A stretch of 64,000 bases of DNA from Pseudoalteromonas aurantia (GCF_005886875.1 NZ_PNBY01000062.1:1-64000); one strand, 5' to 3'; positions 8,747-18,382 are shown, counted from the first letter of the stretch. Notes: a model not told the origin generated them from the letters alone. A program made the numbers and translations.

Positions 8747-11050
8747 ATGACTGATCCTCAAGCTTTGTCATTGCAAGGCATTGAACAACAGACTATGGGG
8801 CGTTTTACAGAAGACGCTTACCTTAATTACTCCATGTATGTGATCATGGACCGAGCTTTACCGCACATAGGAGATGGCTTAAAGCCAGTTCAAAGGCGTA
8901 TTATTTATGCGATGAGCGAGCTGGGGCTTTCTGCATCAGCAAAGTATAAAAAGTCTGCGCGTACCGTAGGTGATGTATTAGGTAAATACCACCCACATGG
9001 TGACAGTGCATGTTATGAAGCCATGGTATTAATGGCGCAGCCATTTTCATATCGCTATCCGCTGGTGGATGGGCAAGGTAATTGGGGGGCCGCGGATGAT
9101 CCTAAATCGTTTGCTGCAATGCGTTACACCGAAGCAAAGCTATCTAAATTTGCAGAAGTATTATTAAAAGAGCTCGGGCAAGGTACTGTTGATTGGACAC
9201 CTAACTTCGATGGTACGATGGATGAACCCAAGGTATTACCAGCACGTTTACCGCATATTTTATTAAATGGCGTAACAGGTATTGCTGTTGGTATGGCCAC
9301 TGATATTCCACCACATAATGTGAGGGAATTGGCTGCCGCAAGCTGTTTGTTGCTAGATAAACCAAAAACCTCATTAGATGAACTACTGGATATTGTTAAA
9401 GCACCCGATTACCCAACCGATGCTGAAATTATTACTCCAAAAGCCGACATTAAAAAGATTTATACTACGGGCCGTGGCTCGATTAAAATGCGTGCTGTAT
9501 ATACTGAAGAGCAAGGTGAAATCGTTATCACTGCATTACCTCATCAGTGTTCAGGCGGTAAAGTTTTAGAGCAGATCGCCGCTCAAATGACTGCGAAAAA
9601 ACTTCCTATGGTTGCCGACTTACGTGATGAGTCTGATCATGAAAATCCAACCCGTATTGTGATTGTGCCACGTTCAAACCGCATTAAATTTGAGCCTTTA
9701 ATGGCGCACTTATTTGCGACCACCGACTTAGAAAAAAGCTATCGTGTTAATTTAAACATGATTGGACTCGATGGTCGTCCGCAAGTAAAAGACATTTTAC
9801 AAATTTTATCAGAATGGTTGGTTTTCCGTCGTGATACGGTGCGACGGCGCTTGCAGCACAGGCTTGATAAAGTATTAGCGCGTTTGCATATTTTAGAAGG
9901 TTTGATGACCGCCTTTTTAAATATTGACGAAGTAATCGAGATAATACGTACGGAAGAAAAGCCGAAGACTGAGTTGATGTCGCGCTTTGCGTTATCAGAT
10001 CGTCAAGCTGAAGCGATTTTAGATCTAAAGTTACGTCACTTAGCAAAGCTAGAAGAAGTGAAAATTCGGGGTGAGCAAGATGAACTTAGCTTAGAGCGCG
10101 ATAAGTTAGAATTAACGCTGGGCTCTGAGCGCCGTATGTCGACGTTGATGAAAAAAGAAATCCAAGAAGCGGCTGAATTATATGGCGATGATCGCCGTTC
10201 ACCTGTGGTTGAGCGAGGTGAATCAAAAGCCTTAAGTGAAAAAGATTTGATCCCATCAGAGGCGGTAACGGTTGTGCTGTCAGAAAAAGGCTGGGCACGC
10301 GTTGCTAAAGGGCATGATATTGACGCACAAGGTCTGAATTATCGTTCTGGAGATAGTTATAAAGGCGCGGCAAAAGGAAAAAGCAATCAGCCTGCGGTTT
10401 TCCTCGATACATCCGGACGCGCTTTTGCGACCGATGCCCATAGTTTACCTTCTGCGCGTAGCCAAGGTGAGCCGATGACGGGGCGCTTTAATCTGGCTCC
10501 AGGGTGTAATTTTGATCATGTTCTCATGGGGGAAGACAATACATTGTTGCTGATGGCCACCGATGGCGGGTATGGCTTTATTACAGAGTTTACTGATCTG
10601 ATCAGCAAAAATAAAAATGGTAAAGCTTTGGTGAGTGTCCCTAAAGGGGCTGAGCTTATTGCCCCAATAGAAGTACATGATGTCGCGACCGACATGTGTA
10701 TGGCGATTTCAAATGAAGGGCGTATGTTGTTGTTTCCTTTGCGTGATTTACCTAAGCTTGCCAAGGGAAAAGGGAATAAAATCATTTCTATCCCAAGTGC
10801 AAAGGTACAAGCTCGAGAAGAGTTTGTGAAAGTGTTGGCATGTGTCCCGGCGGGATCAGCGGTCACACTACATGCAGGTAAACGAAAATTAACATTAAAA
10901 CCCAGTGACTTAGAGCATTATTATGGCGAACGAGGTCGACGTGGTAATAAGTTACCTAGAGGTTTACAGCGCGTTGACGAATTTGAAATCGAAGTCAGCT
11001 CAGCCAATACCGACAACAGTGATGATGGAGTAGAGCTTACATCTGAGTAA
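8747..11050 (+). CDS. parC: DNA topoisomerase IV subunit A
   Basis: A protein of 767 residues, the DNA-cleaving subunit of topoisomerase IV. The catalytic tyrosine is Tyr127 in AAMRYTEAK. The quinolone-resistance region reads [11 protein letters not shown] with Ser87 and Glu91 unchanged, the usual sensitive state. The C-terminal beta-pinwheel follows (residues about 500-740). It ends the nudF-parC series and is followed by a strong terminator. Confidence 0.97.
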   Translation: MTDPQALSLQGIEQQTMGRFTEDAYLNYSMYVIMDRALPHIGDGLKPVQRRIIYAMSELGLSASAKYKKSARTVGDVLGKYHPHGDSACYEAMVLMAQPFSYRYPLVDGQGNWGAADDPKSFAAMRYTEAKLSKFAEVLLKELGQGTVDWTPNFDGTMDEPKVLPARLPHILLNGVTGIAVGMATDIPPHNVRELAAASCLLLDKPKTSLDELLDIVKAPDYPTDAEIITPKADIKKIYTTGRGSIKMRAVYTEEQGEIVITALPHQCSGGKVLEQIAAQMTAKKLPMVADLRDESDHENPTRIVIVPRSNRIKFEPLMAHLFATTDLEKSYRVNLNMIGLDGRPQVKDILQILSEWLVFRRDTVRRRLQHRLDKVLARLHILEGLMTAFLNIDEVIEIIRTEEKPKTELMSRFALSDRQAEAILDLKLRHLAKLEEVKIRGEQDELSLERDKLELTLGSERRMSTLMKKEIQEAAELYGDDRRSPVVERGESKALSEKDLIPSEAVTVVLSEKGWARVAKGHDIDAQGLNYRSGDSYKGAAKGKSNQPAVFLDTSGRAFATDAHSLPSARSQGEPMTGRFNLAPGCNFDHVLMGEDNTLLLMATDGGYGFITEFTDLISKNKNGKALVSVPKGAELIAPIEVHDVATDMCMAISNEGRMLLFPLRDLPKLAKGKGNKIISIPSAKVQAREEFVKVLACVPAGSAVTLHAGKRKLTLKPSDLEHYYGERGRRGNKLPRGLQRVDEFEIEVSSANTDNSDDGVELTSE

Positions 11051-11073
11051 ATAGCACTGAATACATATATTTT

Positions 11074-11102
11074 AAAAGGCTCACCTCTGTGAGCTTTTTT
11101 AT
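11074..11102 (+). terminator. Rho-independent terminator of parC
   Basis: Stem AAGGCTCAC-CTCT-GTGAGCTT followed by TTTTTTATT, about 25 nt past the parC stop. Confidence 0.9.
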
Positions 11103-11692
11103 TGCGTAATAAGGCTTTTACTATTGTGAGTCATTCGGCCATATTCAGGTGTTTATTGCAATCAGCAAACTTTTATGGTCAGGGATAGAGTTCTATTGCC
11201 CAAATATTAGTCTGACAATATTAGAGAGTAAGTGATATGTCACTTATATTGGTAAGCGACTGTTATGTCTTTATTGACTCGTCACAGTGACTAAGTTGGC
11301 TTGAGTAACACGCTAAACACAAGCCAATAATTAGTTTTCTTAGCTGCTACATTGCTGATCTAAAAGTTAACCTTCTGGTTGTTAGCCCTTAGACTGTCAT
11401 TGCTCGGTTGGTGAAAACCGTACGCCCGCCACCCTCCTAGTGAACGTATCGATCTAAGTAATGAAACGTAATGTATAGATAAAACTTCAACTATAAATTG
11501 CATTATTTTAACTCTATTTATTGAGCTACTTCAGCTGATTATAAGAAGCTAAAGCATTTTTTATTTATCTGCGCTAAAATTACTGGTTATAACTTATGCC
11601 AGTTCGACTGTGACGCGATACAATCGCGACGTCATTACACAACTAGCTTATCTTAATTGGCGATTTTTTCGCATAGTTCCACGGGGTTTTGT
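11103..11692. other. 590-bp gap between parC and the phosphoribosyltransferase gene
   Basis: I see no protein gene here. It holds a short hairpin AAGTGA-TATG-TCACTT at 11230-11245 and, near 11385-11445, a GC-rich patch with small hairpins (AACC-TTCT-GGTT, CGGTT-GGTGAA-AACCG, then CGCCCGCC) unlike the AT-rich surroundings. The patch could be part of a structured RNA; I do not recognise a known riboswitch. A purine riboswitch was looked for because of the next gene and not seen. Confidence 0.4.
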
Positions 11693-12253
11693 ATGTCAGA
11701 TAAGTGCTATATCACCGCACAACAATTATTAGAGGATTCATTTCGTGTTGCAGCAAAAGTGTATGAAGATGGGTTCCGTCCAGACTTTATCATCGGTATT
11801 TGGCGAGGGGGGGCTCCAATTGGTATCGCTGTGCAAGAATACTATGATTATAAAGGAATTGAGACGGATCATATAGCGGTGCGTACATCGTCTTATTATG
11901 GTATTGGTAAGCAGTCAAAAGAAATTAAAGTCCATGGGCTACATTACATTATTGAAAATGCCGATGCGGATGACTCATTGTTAATTGTTGATGATGTTTT
12001 TGATTCTGGTCGCAGTATTTTTGCGTTAAAAGAAAAGCTAAGCGAATTGATGCGTTTGAACTTACCTCGAGATATTCGAGTTGCGTGCCCATACTACAAG
12101 CCAAAAAATACAAAAGTACCGATGAAGCCTGATTATTACATTCATGAATCTGATGAGTGGCTTGTATTCCCACATGAGCTATCAGGGTTAACGCCAGATG
12201 AAATTATTGCAGGTAAGTCTGACTTAACAAAGATACAGGACTTATTTAAGTAG
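11693..12253 (+). CDS. Purine (hypoxanthine/guanine) phosphoribosyltransferase family protein
   Basis: About 186 residues. The start is taken at the ATG giving MSDKCYITAQQLL, since residues before it are not family-like. The type I PRTase signature is clear in LLIVDDVFDSGRS, the PRPP-binding loop with paired Asp residues. An N-terminal GIWRGGAP block and a C-terminal EWLVFPHEL are those of the hypoxanthine/xanthine-guanine class. It would salvage a purine base to its nucleotide with PRPP. The precise base is not determinable by eye. It stands alone, convergent with the next gene. Confidence 0.85.
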   Translation: MSDKCYITAQQLLEDSFRVAAKVYEDGFRPDFIIGIWRGGAPIGIAVQEYYDYKGIETDHIAVRTSSYYGIGKQSKEIKVHGLHYIIENADADDSLLIVDDVFDSGRSIFALKEKLSELMRLNLPRDIRVACPYYKPKNTKVPMKPDYYIHESDEWLVFPHELSGLTPDEIIAGKSDLTKIQDLFK

Positions 12254-12262
12254 AGGTCTATT

Positions 12263-12298
12263 ATAGGATGCACAGTAGTGAACTTCTGTGCATCCTAT
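12263..12298. terminator. Bidirectional hairpin between convergent genes
   Basis: A perfect 13-bp inverted repeat (ATAGGATGCACAG and its complement) with a 10-nt loop lies between two convergent genes. There is no long T run, so it may work as a weak bidirectional terminator. Confidence 0.6.
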
Positions 12299-12306
12299 GA
12301 CAAAGA

Positions 12307-12963
12307 CTAAATTTGCGAAAAGCTTTCTACAAACTCTTCGAGTAAGTCCATATCCACCGGCTTTAAGCCATCACTACTTCTAACTATTAAGCCTTTTTCT
12401 ACTAACTCAGAGACTACGCGGCGGTAAGCGCGCTCAGTTGTAGCAAAGCGCTCTGCTTCTGCGTTGACTGTGGGGTATGCTCTGAGCATAGTCGGGTGGT
12501 TATTTTCAGCACGCAATAAGCAGTCATTTGCAATGTTGTAACTCAGTGGTAAAAGCAGCTTATTTAAGTTTATTTTTTGATTTTCGGTAAACTTAGCCGC
12601 AATAGATTGTGCGGTATACAAGCTTAGCTGCGGTTGATCTAACAGTAATTGACGCCAGTGTTTAAGCTCAATCAAGTTATATTTAACGTCACTGAGACAA
12701 GTAACCGTGTAAATGCATGGGTGTTGGTTTAGGGCTTCTATTTCACCTATTAGGGTATTATTGCAATCAAGTTGTCCGAGTAGCAAACGGCGACCATTCC
12801 CCACATCATAGCTAAATGATACCGTGCCACTGCGTACTAAAATCAGCTTAGTTAAAGGCTCATCTTGATGGATTAAGACATCTTTTTTGCGGTGTACAAA
12901 TCCATTGCCTGCGAACTTTAGCAATTGTTCTACAAGATCGGTTGAAAAGTGATATTGAAACAT
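12307..12963 (-). CDS. Crp/Fnr family transcriptional regulator (YeiL-like)
   Basis: A protein of 218 residues: an N-terminal cyclic nucleotide-binding type beta-roll (residues about 10-120) with the glycine-bearing GEIEAL block, a dimerisation helix, and a C-terminal region with a degenerate winged helix (ATTERAYRRVVSELVEKGLI). The overall plan and length resemble E. coli YeiL. No four-cysteine iron-sulfur set as in FNR is present, and the cAMP-contact residues of CRP are not obvious, so the ligand is unknown. It is divergent from a structured intergenic RNA candidate and the small membrane gene at 13211. Confidence 0.8.
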   Translation of the reverse strand: MFQYHFSTDLVEQLLKFAGNGFVHRKKDVLIHQDEPLTKLILVRSGTVSFSYDVGNGRRLLLGQLDCNNTLIGEIEALNQHPCIYTVTCLSDVKYNLIELKHWRQLLLDQPQLSLYTAQSIAAKFTENQKINLNKLLLPLSYNIANDCLLRAENNHPTMLRAYPTVNAEAERFATTERAYRRVVSELVEKGLIVRSSDGLKPVDMDLLEEFVESFSQI

Positions 12964-13036
12964 CTAGATGGCTCTTCGGACAATTGTCCTATTTATTAAT
13001 GATAAATAACGATAGCATGAAGTCCTTGATTTCTCG

Positions 13037-13137
13037 CTAACTCACACCTGCGGTTTGCTAAAGTGCAAACGCCCCCGTTCCCGTGTTAGAGCTTACTTAG
13101 TCCTAATTATATAAGGGGTTTGTGAGTTAGTTTTTTT
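13037..13137 (+). ncRNA. Candidate small RNA with long closing stem and T run
   Basis: CTAACTCACA at 13037-13046 pairs perfectly with TGTGAGTTAG at 13121-13130, followed at once by seven T. Inside is a second hairpin, GTTTGC-TAAAGT-GCAAAC, and a C-rich loop. This enclosed shape with a terminal T run is what a small RNA or a terminated leader would look like. No Rfam family is recognised and no promoter was assigned. Confidence 0.4.
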
Positions 13138-13210
13138 ATTCTAGGCTTATTCACACCGACAATAATTTTTTACAGCTGACTATGCTAACTCAACTACCGG
13201 GAGAGAACAA

Positions 13211-13423
13211 ATGACTTGGGAATATTTAGGCTACATTGCCTCAGTTTTTTTAGTTATTTCACTAATGATGAGCAATGTCGTTAAATTACGCTGGTTTAAT
13301 TTAACCGGATGTATATGTTTTGCTGTATATGGCGTGATGATCGAAGCTTGGCCAGTGGCACTGACCAACGGTTTACTGGCTTTGGTTAACAGTTACCATT
13401 TAGTGAAGCTGCACCGCGCATAG
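13211..13423 (+). CDS. Small inner membrane protein (YgjV-like)
   Basis: A protein of 70 residues with two hydrophobic stretches (about 5-24 and 30-62) and a good ribosome-binding site (GGGAGAG) eight bases upstream. The pattern of a short helix pair with VKLRWFN between resembles the inner membrane YgjV family. The function is unknown. It converges with the amidohydrolase gene. Confidence 0.7.
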   Translation: MTWEYLGYIASVFLVISLMMSNVVKLRWFNLTGCICFAVYGVMIEAWPVALTNGLLALVNSYHLVKLHRA

Positions 13424-13448
13424 CGACATCGGTACAGCTTTAATTAAA

Positions 13449-15104
13449 TTAGGGCTTTTGGTACTTAAGATCACCCGCTATCCAAGTCTGCTCAACTTTA
13501 ATATCGTCTAGTTCAGTATGGGGCACCGTAAAATAATCTCTATCGATTAAGATAAAGTCTGCCCATTTTCCTTGCTCTAAACTTCCTGTTTTGTGCTCTC
13601 TAAATTCACTGTATGCCGCATCGAGTGTAAAGGCACGTAATGCTTGTGTACGGTCGAGCTTTTCAACAGAGCGCCAACCACCTTCGGGTTTTTCGTCTCG
13701 CGACATTCGCGTGGTTGCCGCGTACAAGCCATGAAATGGATTTGCCAACTCAACAGGGTAATCGGAGCCAAATGCGAGTTTACTGCCTTGTTTTAAAAAT
13801 GCCTGCCAAGCGTAAGCGCCTTGCAGTTGCGTATCGTTTAGCCGTTGTTGGGCCATTGTCATATCAGATGTTGCATGAACGGGTTGCATTGATGGGATTA
13901 TTGCCAGAGACTTAAAACGAGGGATATCCTCTGGGTGAATGATCTGCGCATGTTCAATACGATTTCTTAATAATTTACCACCGACAGTTTTAAAGATATT
14001 TTCGTATGCATCAAGCACAATGCGATTGGCCTTATCTCCGATTGCATGGGTATGGGCACTGAACCCATGTTTAAAACTCAGGACGAGTAAGGATTCAAGG
14101 TGCGGTTGTGTTTCGAGCATTAACCCTTGGTGTCCTTTTCTATCGTGATAGTCTTCTAGTAGTGCTGCACCACGGCTCCCTAGGGCACCATCTGCATATA
14201 TTTTAACGCTGCGAATCGATAAAAAGTCCTGAGTGTCTTTTATTATGCCATGCTCAAGCATTGTTGTTAGTTTGTCGTCATCGGCTCCGAGCATAGCGTA
14301 AATACGCAGTGGTAATATTTGGCGCTCAGCATACTTTTGATATAGCTGCCATGTGTCGTGATCTATTCCCGCATCATGTGTTGAAGTGATCCCAAGGCTA
14401 AGTAAGTGTTCACCGGCACGTTTGAGCGCGCGTTCTTTTTGTGCACGGTTAGTCGCAGGAATGTGCTTATTGATGAGAGATTCCGCTTTATCAATAAACA
14501 CGCCTGTTGGTACCCCGTTGTATAAACGTAGTATTTCCCCCCCACTGGGAGAGGTTGTTTGTGTATTTATTTTAGCCAGTTGCATCGCTTTTGTGTTTAC
14601 CCAAATTGCGTGGCCATCCACGCGGGTGAGCACAACAGGCCTGTCTGATATGAATTTATCTAAGTGTTTAGCATTTGGGAATTTACTATCAGGCCACAGT
14701 GTTTGGTCCCAACCGCGACCTACAAGCCATCCTACTGGGTTTTTTTGTGCATAAGCTTTGAGTTTATTGCCCACCTCTTCAATTGAGCGGCTTCCTCGAA
14801 GATCAAGGCGCAGCAAATTGTTACCAAGCCCGATAACGTGACCATGTGCATCAATTAACCCCGGTAGCAGGGTTTTGCCTTTTCCATCTATACGTATTGC
14901 CTCAGGAAATTGCTTGAGCGTCTCATCGTTACCTATTTTAACGACTTTGCCTTCACGAAAAGCCAAAACGCGGAATGTTTTTAAACCTTGGTTATTGGTC
15001 GGTGTGTACCCTTTGATATTATGAATGAGCGTCGTTTTTGCTTGCACTTGCACGACAGACATTAGTGTAAATATCACAAAGCTTACGAGGTGTTTTGTCT
15101 TCAT
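13449..15104 (-). CDS. Exported YtcJ-type amidohydrolase
   Basis: A protein of 551 residues with a signal peptide (to about residue 22, VVQVQA). It has the Amidohydro_3/YtcJ layout: an N-terminal beta sandwich, DAHGHVIG (metal-binding His pair), a central TIM barrel with SIRSVKIYADGALGSRGAALLEDY, SAHTHAIGDKANR (His ligands), RIEHAQ, and FGSDYPVE (metal-binding Asp). Members hydrolyse amide or imide bonds; the substrate here is unknown. The predicted location is the periplasm or envelope. Confidence 0.88.
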   Translation of the reverse strand: MKTKHLVSFVIFTLMSVVQVQAKTTLIHNIKGYTPTNNQGLKTFRVLAFREGKVVKIGNDETLKQFPEAIRIDGKGKTLLPGLIDAHGHVIGLGNNLLRLDLRGSRSIEEVGNKLKAYAQKNPVGWLVGRGWDQTLWPDSKFPNAKHLDKFISDRPVVLTRVDGHAIWVNTKAMQLAKINTQTTSPSGGEILRLYNGVPTGVFIDKAESLINKHIPATNRAQKERALKRAGEHLLSLGITSTHDAGIDHDTWQLYQKYAERQILPLRIYAMLGADDDKLTTMLEHGIIKDTQDFLSIRSVKIYADGALGSRGAALLEDYHDRKGHQGLMLETQPHLESLLVLSFKHGFSAHTHAIGDKANRIVLDAYENIFKTVGGKLLRNRIEHAQIIHPEDIPRFKSLAIIPSMQPVHATSDMTMAQQRLNDTQLQGAYAWQAFLKQGSKLAFGSDYPVELANPFHGLYAATTRMSRDEKPEGGWRSVEKLDRTQALRAFTLDAAYSEFREHKTGSLEQGKWADFILIDRDYFTVPHTELDDIKVEQTWIAGDLKYQKP

Positions 15105-15301
15105 TTCCCTGCCTTGTTGTCATTATGTTTAGTTATGCTGTTAGCACCTTATCTTAGTTTTTCTCTTCACTCAAATAGTGCCTTTTACTCCTTTAGTAAT
15201 TAGTAGGAGGTCTGTTTTAATGTTTTATCTGTGGGTTAATAAGGGGCTACTTTAACCACATAACTATGATATTGTTCTGCTTTATTGAGAAAGGAGGGGG
15301 T

Positions 15302-15802
15302 ATGCAATTATTTATGGTCTATCTTGGTGGTCGAGTTGCTGGGTGTCATATTGAAATGCATGATGTACGGTTTGTGATTGGTGAAAGCATTGAACAGTGC
15401 TACCCAAAACTTAAAGCTCAGTGGGTTGGAGAGAGAAATGCTGTTCACATGGACAGCTATACTGCAATAACACATATTCATGGCTATGAAGTAAGTTTAG
15501 TGGCAGAGCCTATTGAACAAGAAAATAAGCTGTATTTTGTGAACATGGGAGGGTATCAGTCAACCCATCTTGCGGAGCAACATGAGTTTGCATTATTTGT
15601 TGCTAAAAGTGCTGATGAAGCGAAGAGTCAAGCCAAAGCTCAGCTGTTAAGAGGAATGAGCCACCGACATAAAGATAATTTACATGACGTAGATGATTGT
15701 TTTGCAATAGACTTATTAGATGAGCAATACTTTATAAAACTGACGCCGAGTGGGTTACATAAGCCCCTAATACCAGATTGGTATGGTTACCATATTTTAT
15801 AA
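15302..15802 (+). CDS. DUF1543 domain protein
   Basis: About 166 residues. The start is fixed by a strong AAAGGAGG seven bases before the ATG giving MQLFMVYLGGR; an upstream ATG would place this site inside the gene. The N-terminal LGGRVAGCHIEMHDVRFVIG is the DUF1543 hallmark, with two such repeats expected (a second near ALFVAKSADEAKSQAK). The function is unknown. It converges with the small gene at 15804. Confidence 0.85.
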   Translation: MQLFMVYLGGRVAGCHIEMHDVRFVIGESIEQCYPKLKAQWVGERNAVHMDSYTAITHIHGYEVSLVAEPIEQENKLYFVNMGGYQSTHLAEQHEFALFVAKSADEAKSQAKAQLLRGMSHRHKDNLHDVDDCFAIDLLDEQYFIKLTPSGLHKPLIPDWYGYHIL

Positions 15803-15803
15803 A

Positions 15804-16022
15804 TTACTCTTCCTGTTGCTCAGCTTTTATTGCCATTCTAATCGCAATAATGACAATGGCGAACAATAAAAAAGGCAGCGCAGCTAAACTGTATTCAGCA
15901 ATGTTACTTTCCTGAAAGCTCGGTTGAAGAATAAAGTGCCCACCTATACAGAGTAAAATCGCCACTAGTAGTAATGGCAACATGATTAATTCTTTGCGTT
16001 TTGAGTGTGTTTTCATAGCCAA
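15804..16022 (-). CDS. Small two-helix membrane protein
   Basis: A protein of 72 residues with basic residues first (KTHSKRKE), then two membrane segments (about 13-32 and 44-64) and an acidic tail (KAEQQEE). It has an AGGAGA site upstream. No family is recognised. It ends 1 nt from the DUF1543 stop on the other strand. Confidence 0.65.
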   Translation of the reverse strand: MAMKTHSKRKELIMLPLLLVAILLCIGGHFILQPSFQESNIAEYSLAALPFLLFAIVIIAIRMAIKAEQQEE

Positions 16023-16094
16023 TCTCCTGTTTGGTTTGCACTATGGTGCATATTATCATGTTCACGCTTGATACGGATCATTTGATCAACCATT

Positions 16095-16300
16095 TAAACG
16101 TAAGATTTGGCATATAATGTTTAGGTGAGAGTTATAACAAAACTATACTGTGCATAGAAGCCCCGATCTCTTACGCCGAAAGGCGTCGGTCCAGTCTAAA
16201 GATAACCTTGCAGCCCTGACAACTCGAAGAACCCTCTATAAACGCTTGTTTTAATTTAAGTGCTTATTGGTTTTTAGAGCACTTAAAAAAAATTTACTTG
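16095..16300 (+). promoter_or_regulatory. Possible promoter and structured leader upstream of proB
   Basis: A TATAAT box lies in GGCATATAATG near 16110-16120. About 35-70 nt on is a GC-rich fold with a perfect GNRA-type hairpin ACGCC-GAAA-GGCGT enclosed by CCGA and CGG. A further perfect 10-bp repeat, TTTAAGTGCT with AGCACTTAAA (about 16255-16287), stands some 60 nt before proB. The region is unlike its AT-rich flanks. It may be a leader controlling proB or a separate small RNA. No known riboswitch is recognised. Confidence 0.35.
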
Positions 16301-16352
16301 TACGAAATGTCAGCTTTGTTATAAATGATGATGCAGGATGGGCGGAGGCATG

Positions 16353-17465
16353 ATGAATAAAAACATAGTTGTAATTAAATTTGGTACCAGTGTATTAACC
16401 GCTGGAAAGAAAACATTAAACAAACCTCGTATGGTTGAATTGGTGCGTCAGTGCGTGCAGCTAAAAAATGCAGGGTATCAACTCGTGTTAGTTTCAAGTG
16501 GGGCTGTTGCCGCAGGTCGCTCGCAACTAGCCAAGCAATGTGGTTCATCATTAAAAGAAAAGCAGATGCTTGCCGCAATTGGACAAGGGCAGCTTATTCA
16601 TATGTGGCAAACGTTATTTTCTTTATATGATATTTCTGTAGCGCAAATGCTGCTTACACGTGCAGATGTTGAACATCGAGATCGATATTTAACGGCCAGA
16701 GATACACTAACGGAATTATTATATCATGATGTGGTGCCTATTATTAATGAAAATGATGCCGTGTCGAGCGCTGAAATCACAGTGGGCGATAACGATAACT
16801 TGTCTGCGATGGTGGCAATACTGGCTAATGCGAATAAGTTGATCTTGTTAACTGATCAATCAGGACTTTTTACAGCTGACCCGCGAAATTCCCCTGATGC
16901 TGAATTGATTTCTGAGGTATATAAAGTAGACGATGAATTACGCGCTTTGGCTGGTGGCAGTGGAAGTAGTCTAGGTACGGGGGGGATGGCAACGAAGCTA
17001 CAAGCCGCAGATATTGCTCAAAGAGCGGGGATCGAAACGATTATCGCGAAAGGCAGTGAATCTGATGTTATTACTCAAGTGATAAATAATGACGCACCGA
17101 ATACCACTTTTTTGCGTTTTAGTGCACCTTTAGAAGGGCGCAAAAAATGGTTACTCTCTGGGCCAAAATCAACCGGTACCTTAATCATTGATAAAGGCGC
17201 CTGCGAAGCGCTTATTAATCATGGCGCAAGTTTGTTAGCCAAAGGGGTTACATCGAGTCAAGGGCAATTTAAAAGGGGAGATCTAGTGACAGTAAAGGAT
17301 CAAAACGGTCGTATCATCGCCAAAGGTTTATGTGGCTTTTCTGATAGTGAATTAAGCGTGATTAAAGGGTGTCATAGTTCTCAAATTGAAGCAGAGTTAG
17401 GGTGTAAGTCATCTCATGAGGTACTTCATAGAGATGATATGGTTTTATTAGAATATGTATTGTAG
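16353..17465 (+). CDS. proB: Glutamate 5-kinase
   Basis: About 370 residues, close to the usual 367. It phosphorylates glutamate in the first step of proline synthesis. The amino acid kinase domain is marked by VIKFGTSVLT, LVSSGAVAAG, NENDAVS, GDNDNLSAMVA and GTGGMATKLQAA; a C-terminal PUA domain covers about residues 275-360. A GGAGG sits four bases before this ATG, which favours it over two ATGs further upstream. proA is not next to it, unlike the proBA pair of many bacteria. Confidence 0.95.
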   Translation: MNKNIVVIKFGTSVLTAGKKTLNKPRMVELVRQCVQLKNAGYQLVLVSSGAVAAGRSQLAKQCGSSLKEKQMLAAIGQGQLIHMWQTLFSLYDISVAQMLLTRADVEHRDRYLTARDTLTELLYHDVVPIINENDAVSSAEITVGDNDNLSAMVAILANANKLILLTDQSGLFTADPRNSPDAELISEVYKVDDELRALAGGSGSSLGTGGMATKLQAADIAQRAGIETIIAKGSESDVITQVINNDAPNTTFLRFSAPLEGRKKWLLSGPKSTGTLIIDKGACEALINHGASLLAKGVTSSQGQFKRGDLVTVKDQNGRIIAKGLCGFSDSELSVIKGCHSSQIEAELGCKSSHEVLHRDDMVLLEYVL

Positions 17466-17523
17466 TGCGCAATTTACTTAGTGTGGTCTAAGCTACAAGC
17501 TCAAGAGTGTTTTGAGACTTGAG

Positions 17524-17880
17524 ATGAAGACTGTCTCATCGTGTGGTCATGAATTAACAACACGCTTGCTTGATCAAAAAAGCGAGTGTGCACTAGATAG
17601 CTGCTTTAATCGAATGCTGAGTACTCTAACTCAAGAGATTCAGGCGTGTGCGCTTTTTTTTAGTAAGCACTTTTCGCAGATACATACACCTGTGGTCGTT
17701 TTCAATTCATTGGATGAGCCCCTCTGCGACGACGCTATCGACCTGTATCTTGCTAAGTTAAAAAACTCAAACCCAGTATTGAAGTGCGCCAAGCAGTATA
17801 GACGTAATAAAGTTAAATATTTTAATGACTTAGACATTAAGCCATTAGAGCTCAATCAGAGCGATATTGAATTGTTTTAG
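17524..17880 (+). CDS. Hypothetical protein after proB
   Basis: About 118 residues, with the ATG at 17524 preferred to an upstream TTG. It is cytosolic by composition, with seven or so Cys residues, several in the first half (SSCGHE, SECALDSCFN, QACALFF), and a charged tail. No family is recognised. It lies between proB and the glutaredoxin gene on the same strand. It may be lineage-specific. Confidence 0.5.
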   Translation: MKTVSSCGHELTTRLLDQKSECALDSCFNRMLSTLTQEIQACALFFSKHFSQIHTPVVVFNSLDEPLCDDAIDLYLAKLKNSNPVLKCAKQYRRNKVKYFNDLDIKPLELNQSDIELF

Positions 17881-17908
17881 CTTGTGATATGATATACCTA
17901 TTATAGAT

Positions 17909-18286
17909 ATGGGGAAAAATATGAAATTTGTACGTTGGTTACTTGGACGCATCATCTTATTACTTGATTTTATCTTCACACCGAGCAGTAAAAAACGCTC
18001 ACCAGAGCAACAAAACATGCTTGATGTGCAAACTGCGCAGTTTAAATTGTATCAATTTAAAGCCTGCCCTTTTTGCGTAAAGGTGCGTCGCGCCATTAAG
18101 CGTGAAGGGTTAAACATTGAAACGCGTGATGCAAAAGCAAATGAGACATATCGCCAAGAGTTAGCGGAGCAAGGAGGTAAAGTTAAAGTACCTTGTTTAC
18201 GTATCGAGCAAGACAACAAAGTTACTTGGTTGTATGAATCGAGCGATATTGTCAGTTATCTGCAAAAACTTGATAACGCCGCATAA
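17909..18286 (+). CDS. Membrane-anchored glutaredoxin-like protein
   Basis: A protein of 125 residues. An N-terminal hydrophobic segment (about residues 5-22) precedes a glutaredoxin fold with the active-site CPFC near residue 55 and the cis-Pro block KVPCLRI. The C-terminal WLYESSDIVSYL is typical of glutathione-binding glutaredoxins and GST N-domains. It probably reduces disulfides with glutathione at the cytoplasmic side of the membrane. A perfect 36-bp palindrome terminates the gene. Confidence 0.85.
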   Translation: MGKNMKFVRWLLGRIILLLDFIFTPSSKKRSPEQQNMLDVQTAQFKLYQFKACPFCVKVRRAIKREGLNIETRDAKANETYRQELAEQGGKVKVPCLRIEQDNKVTWLYESSDIVSYLQKLDNAA

Positions 18287-18318
18287 AGACTGCTCACTGA
18301 GCAATGAGAAAATTTGAG

Positions 18319-18359
18319 AATATGGGTTGGTATGCTAGCATACCAACCCATATTTTATT
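18319..18359 (+). terminator. Perfect 36-bp palindrome, terminator
   Basis: Positions 18319-18354 form an uninterrupted palindrome centred on GCTAGC, followed by TTATT. It lies between the glutaredoxin stop and the gltX start and would form an 18-bp stem with almost no loop. Confidence 0.75.
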
Positions 18360-18382
18360 GTCTGATATTTAAGAGAATCCAC

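Noticed and set aside
11103-11692. Purine riboswitch before the phosphoribosyltransferase
   Set aside because: The conserved loop and junction bases of the purine aptamer are absent.
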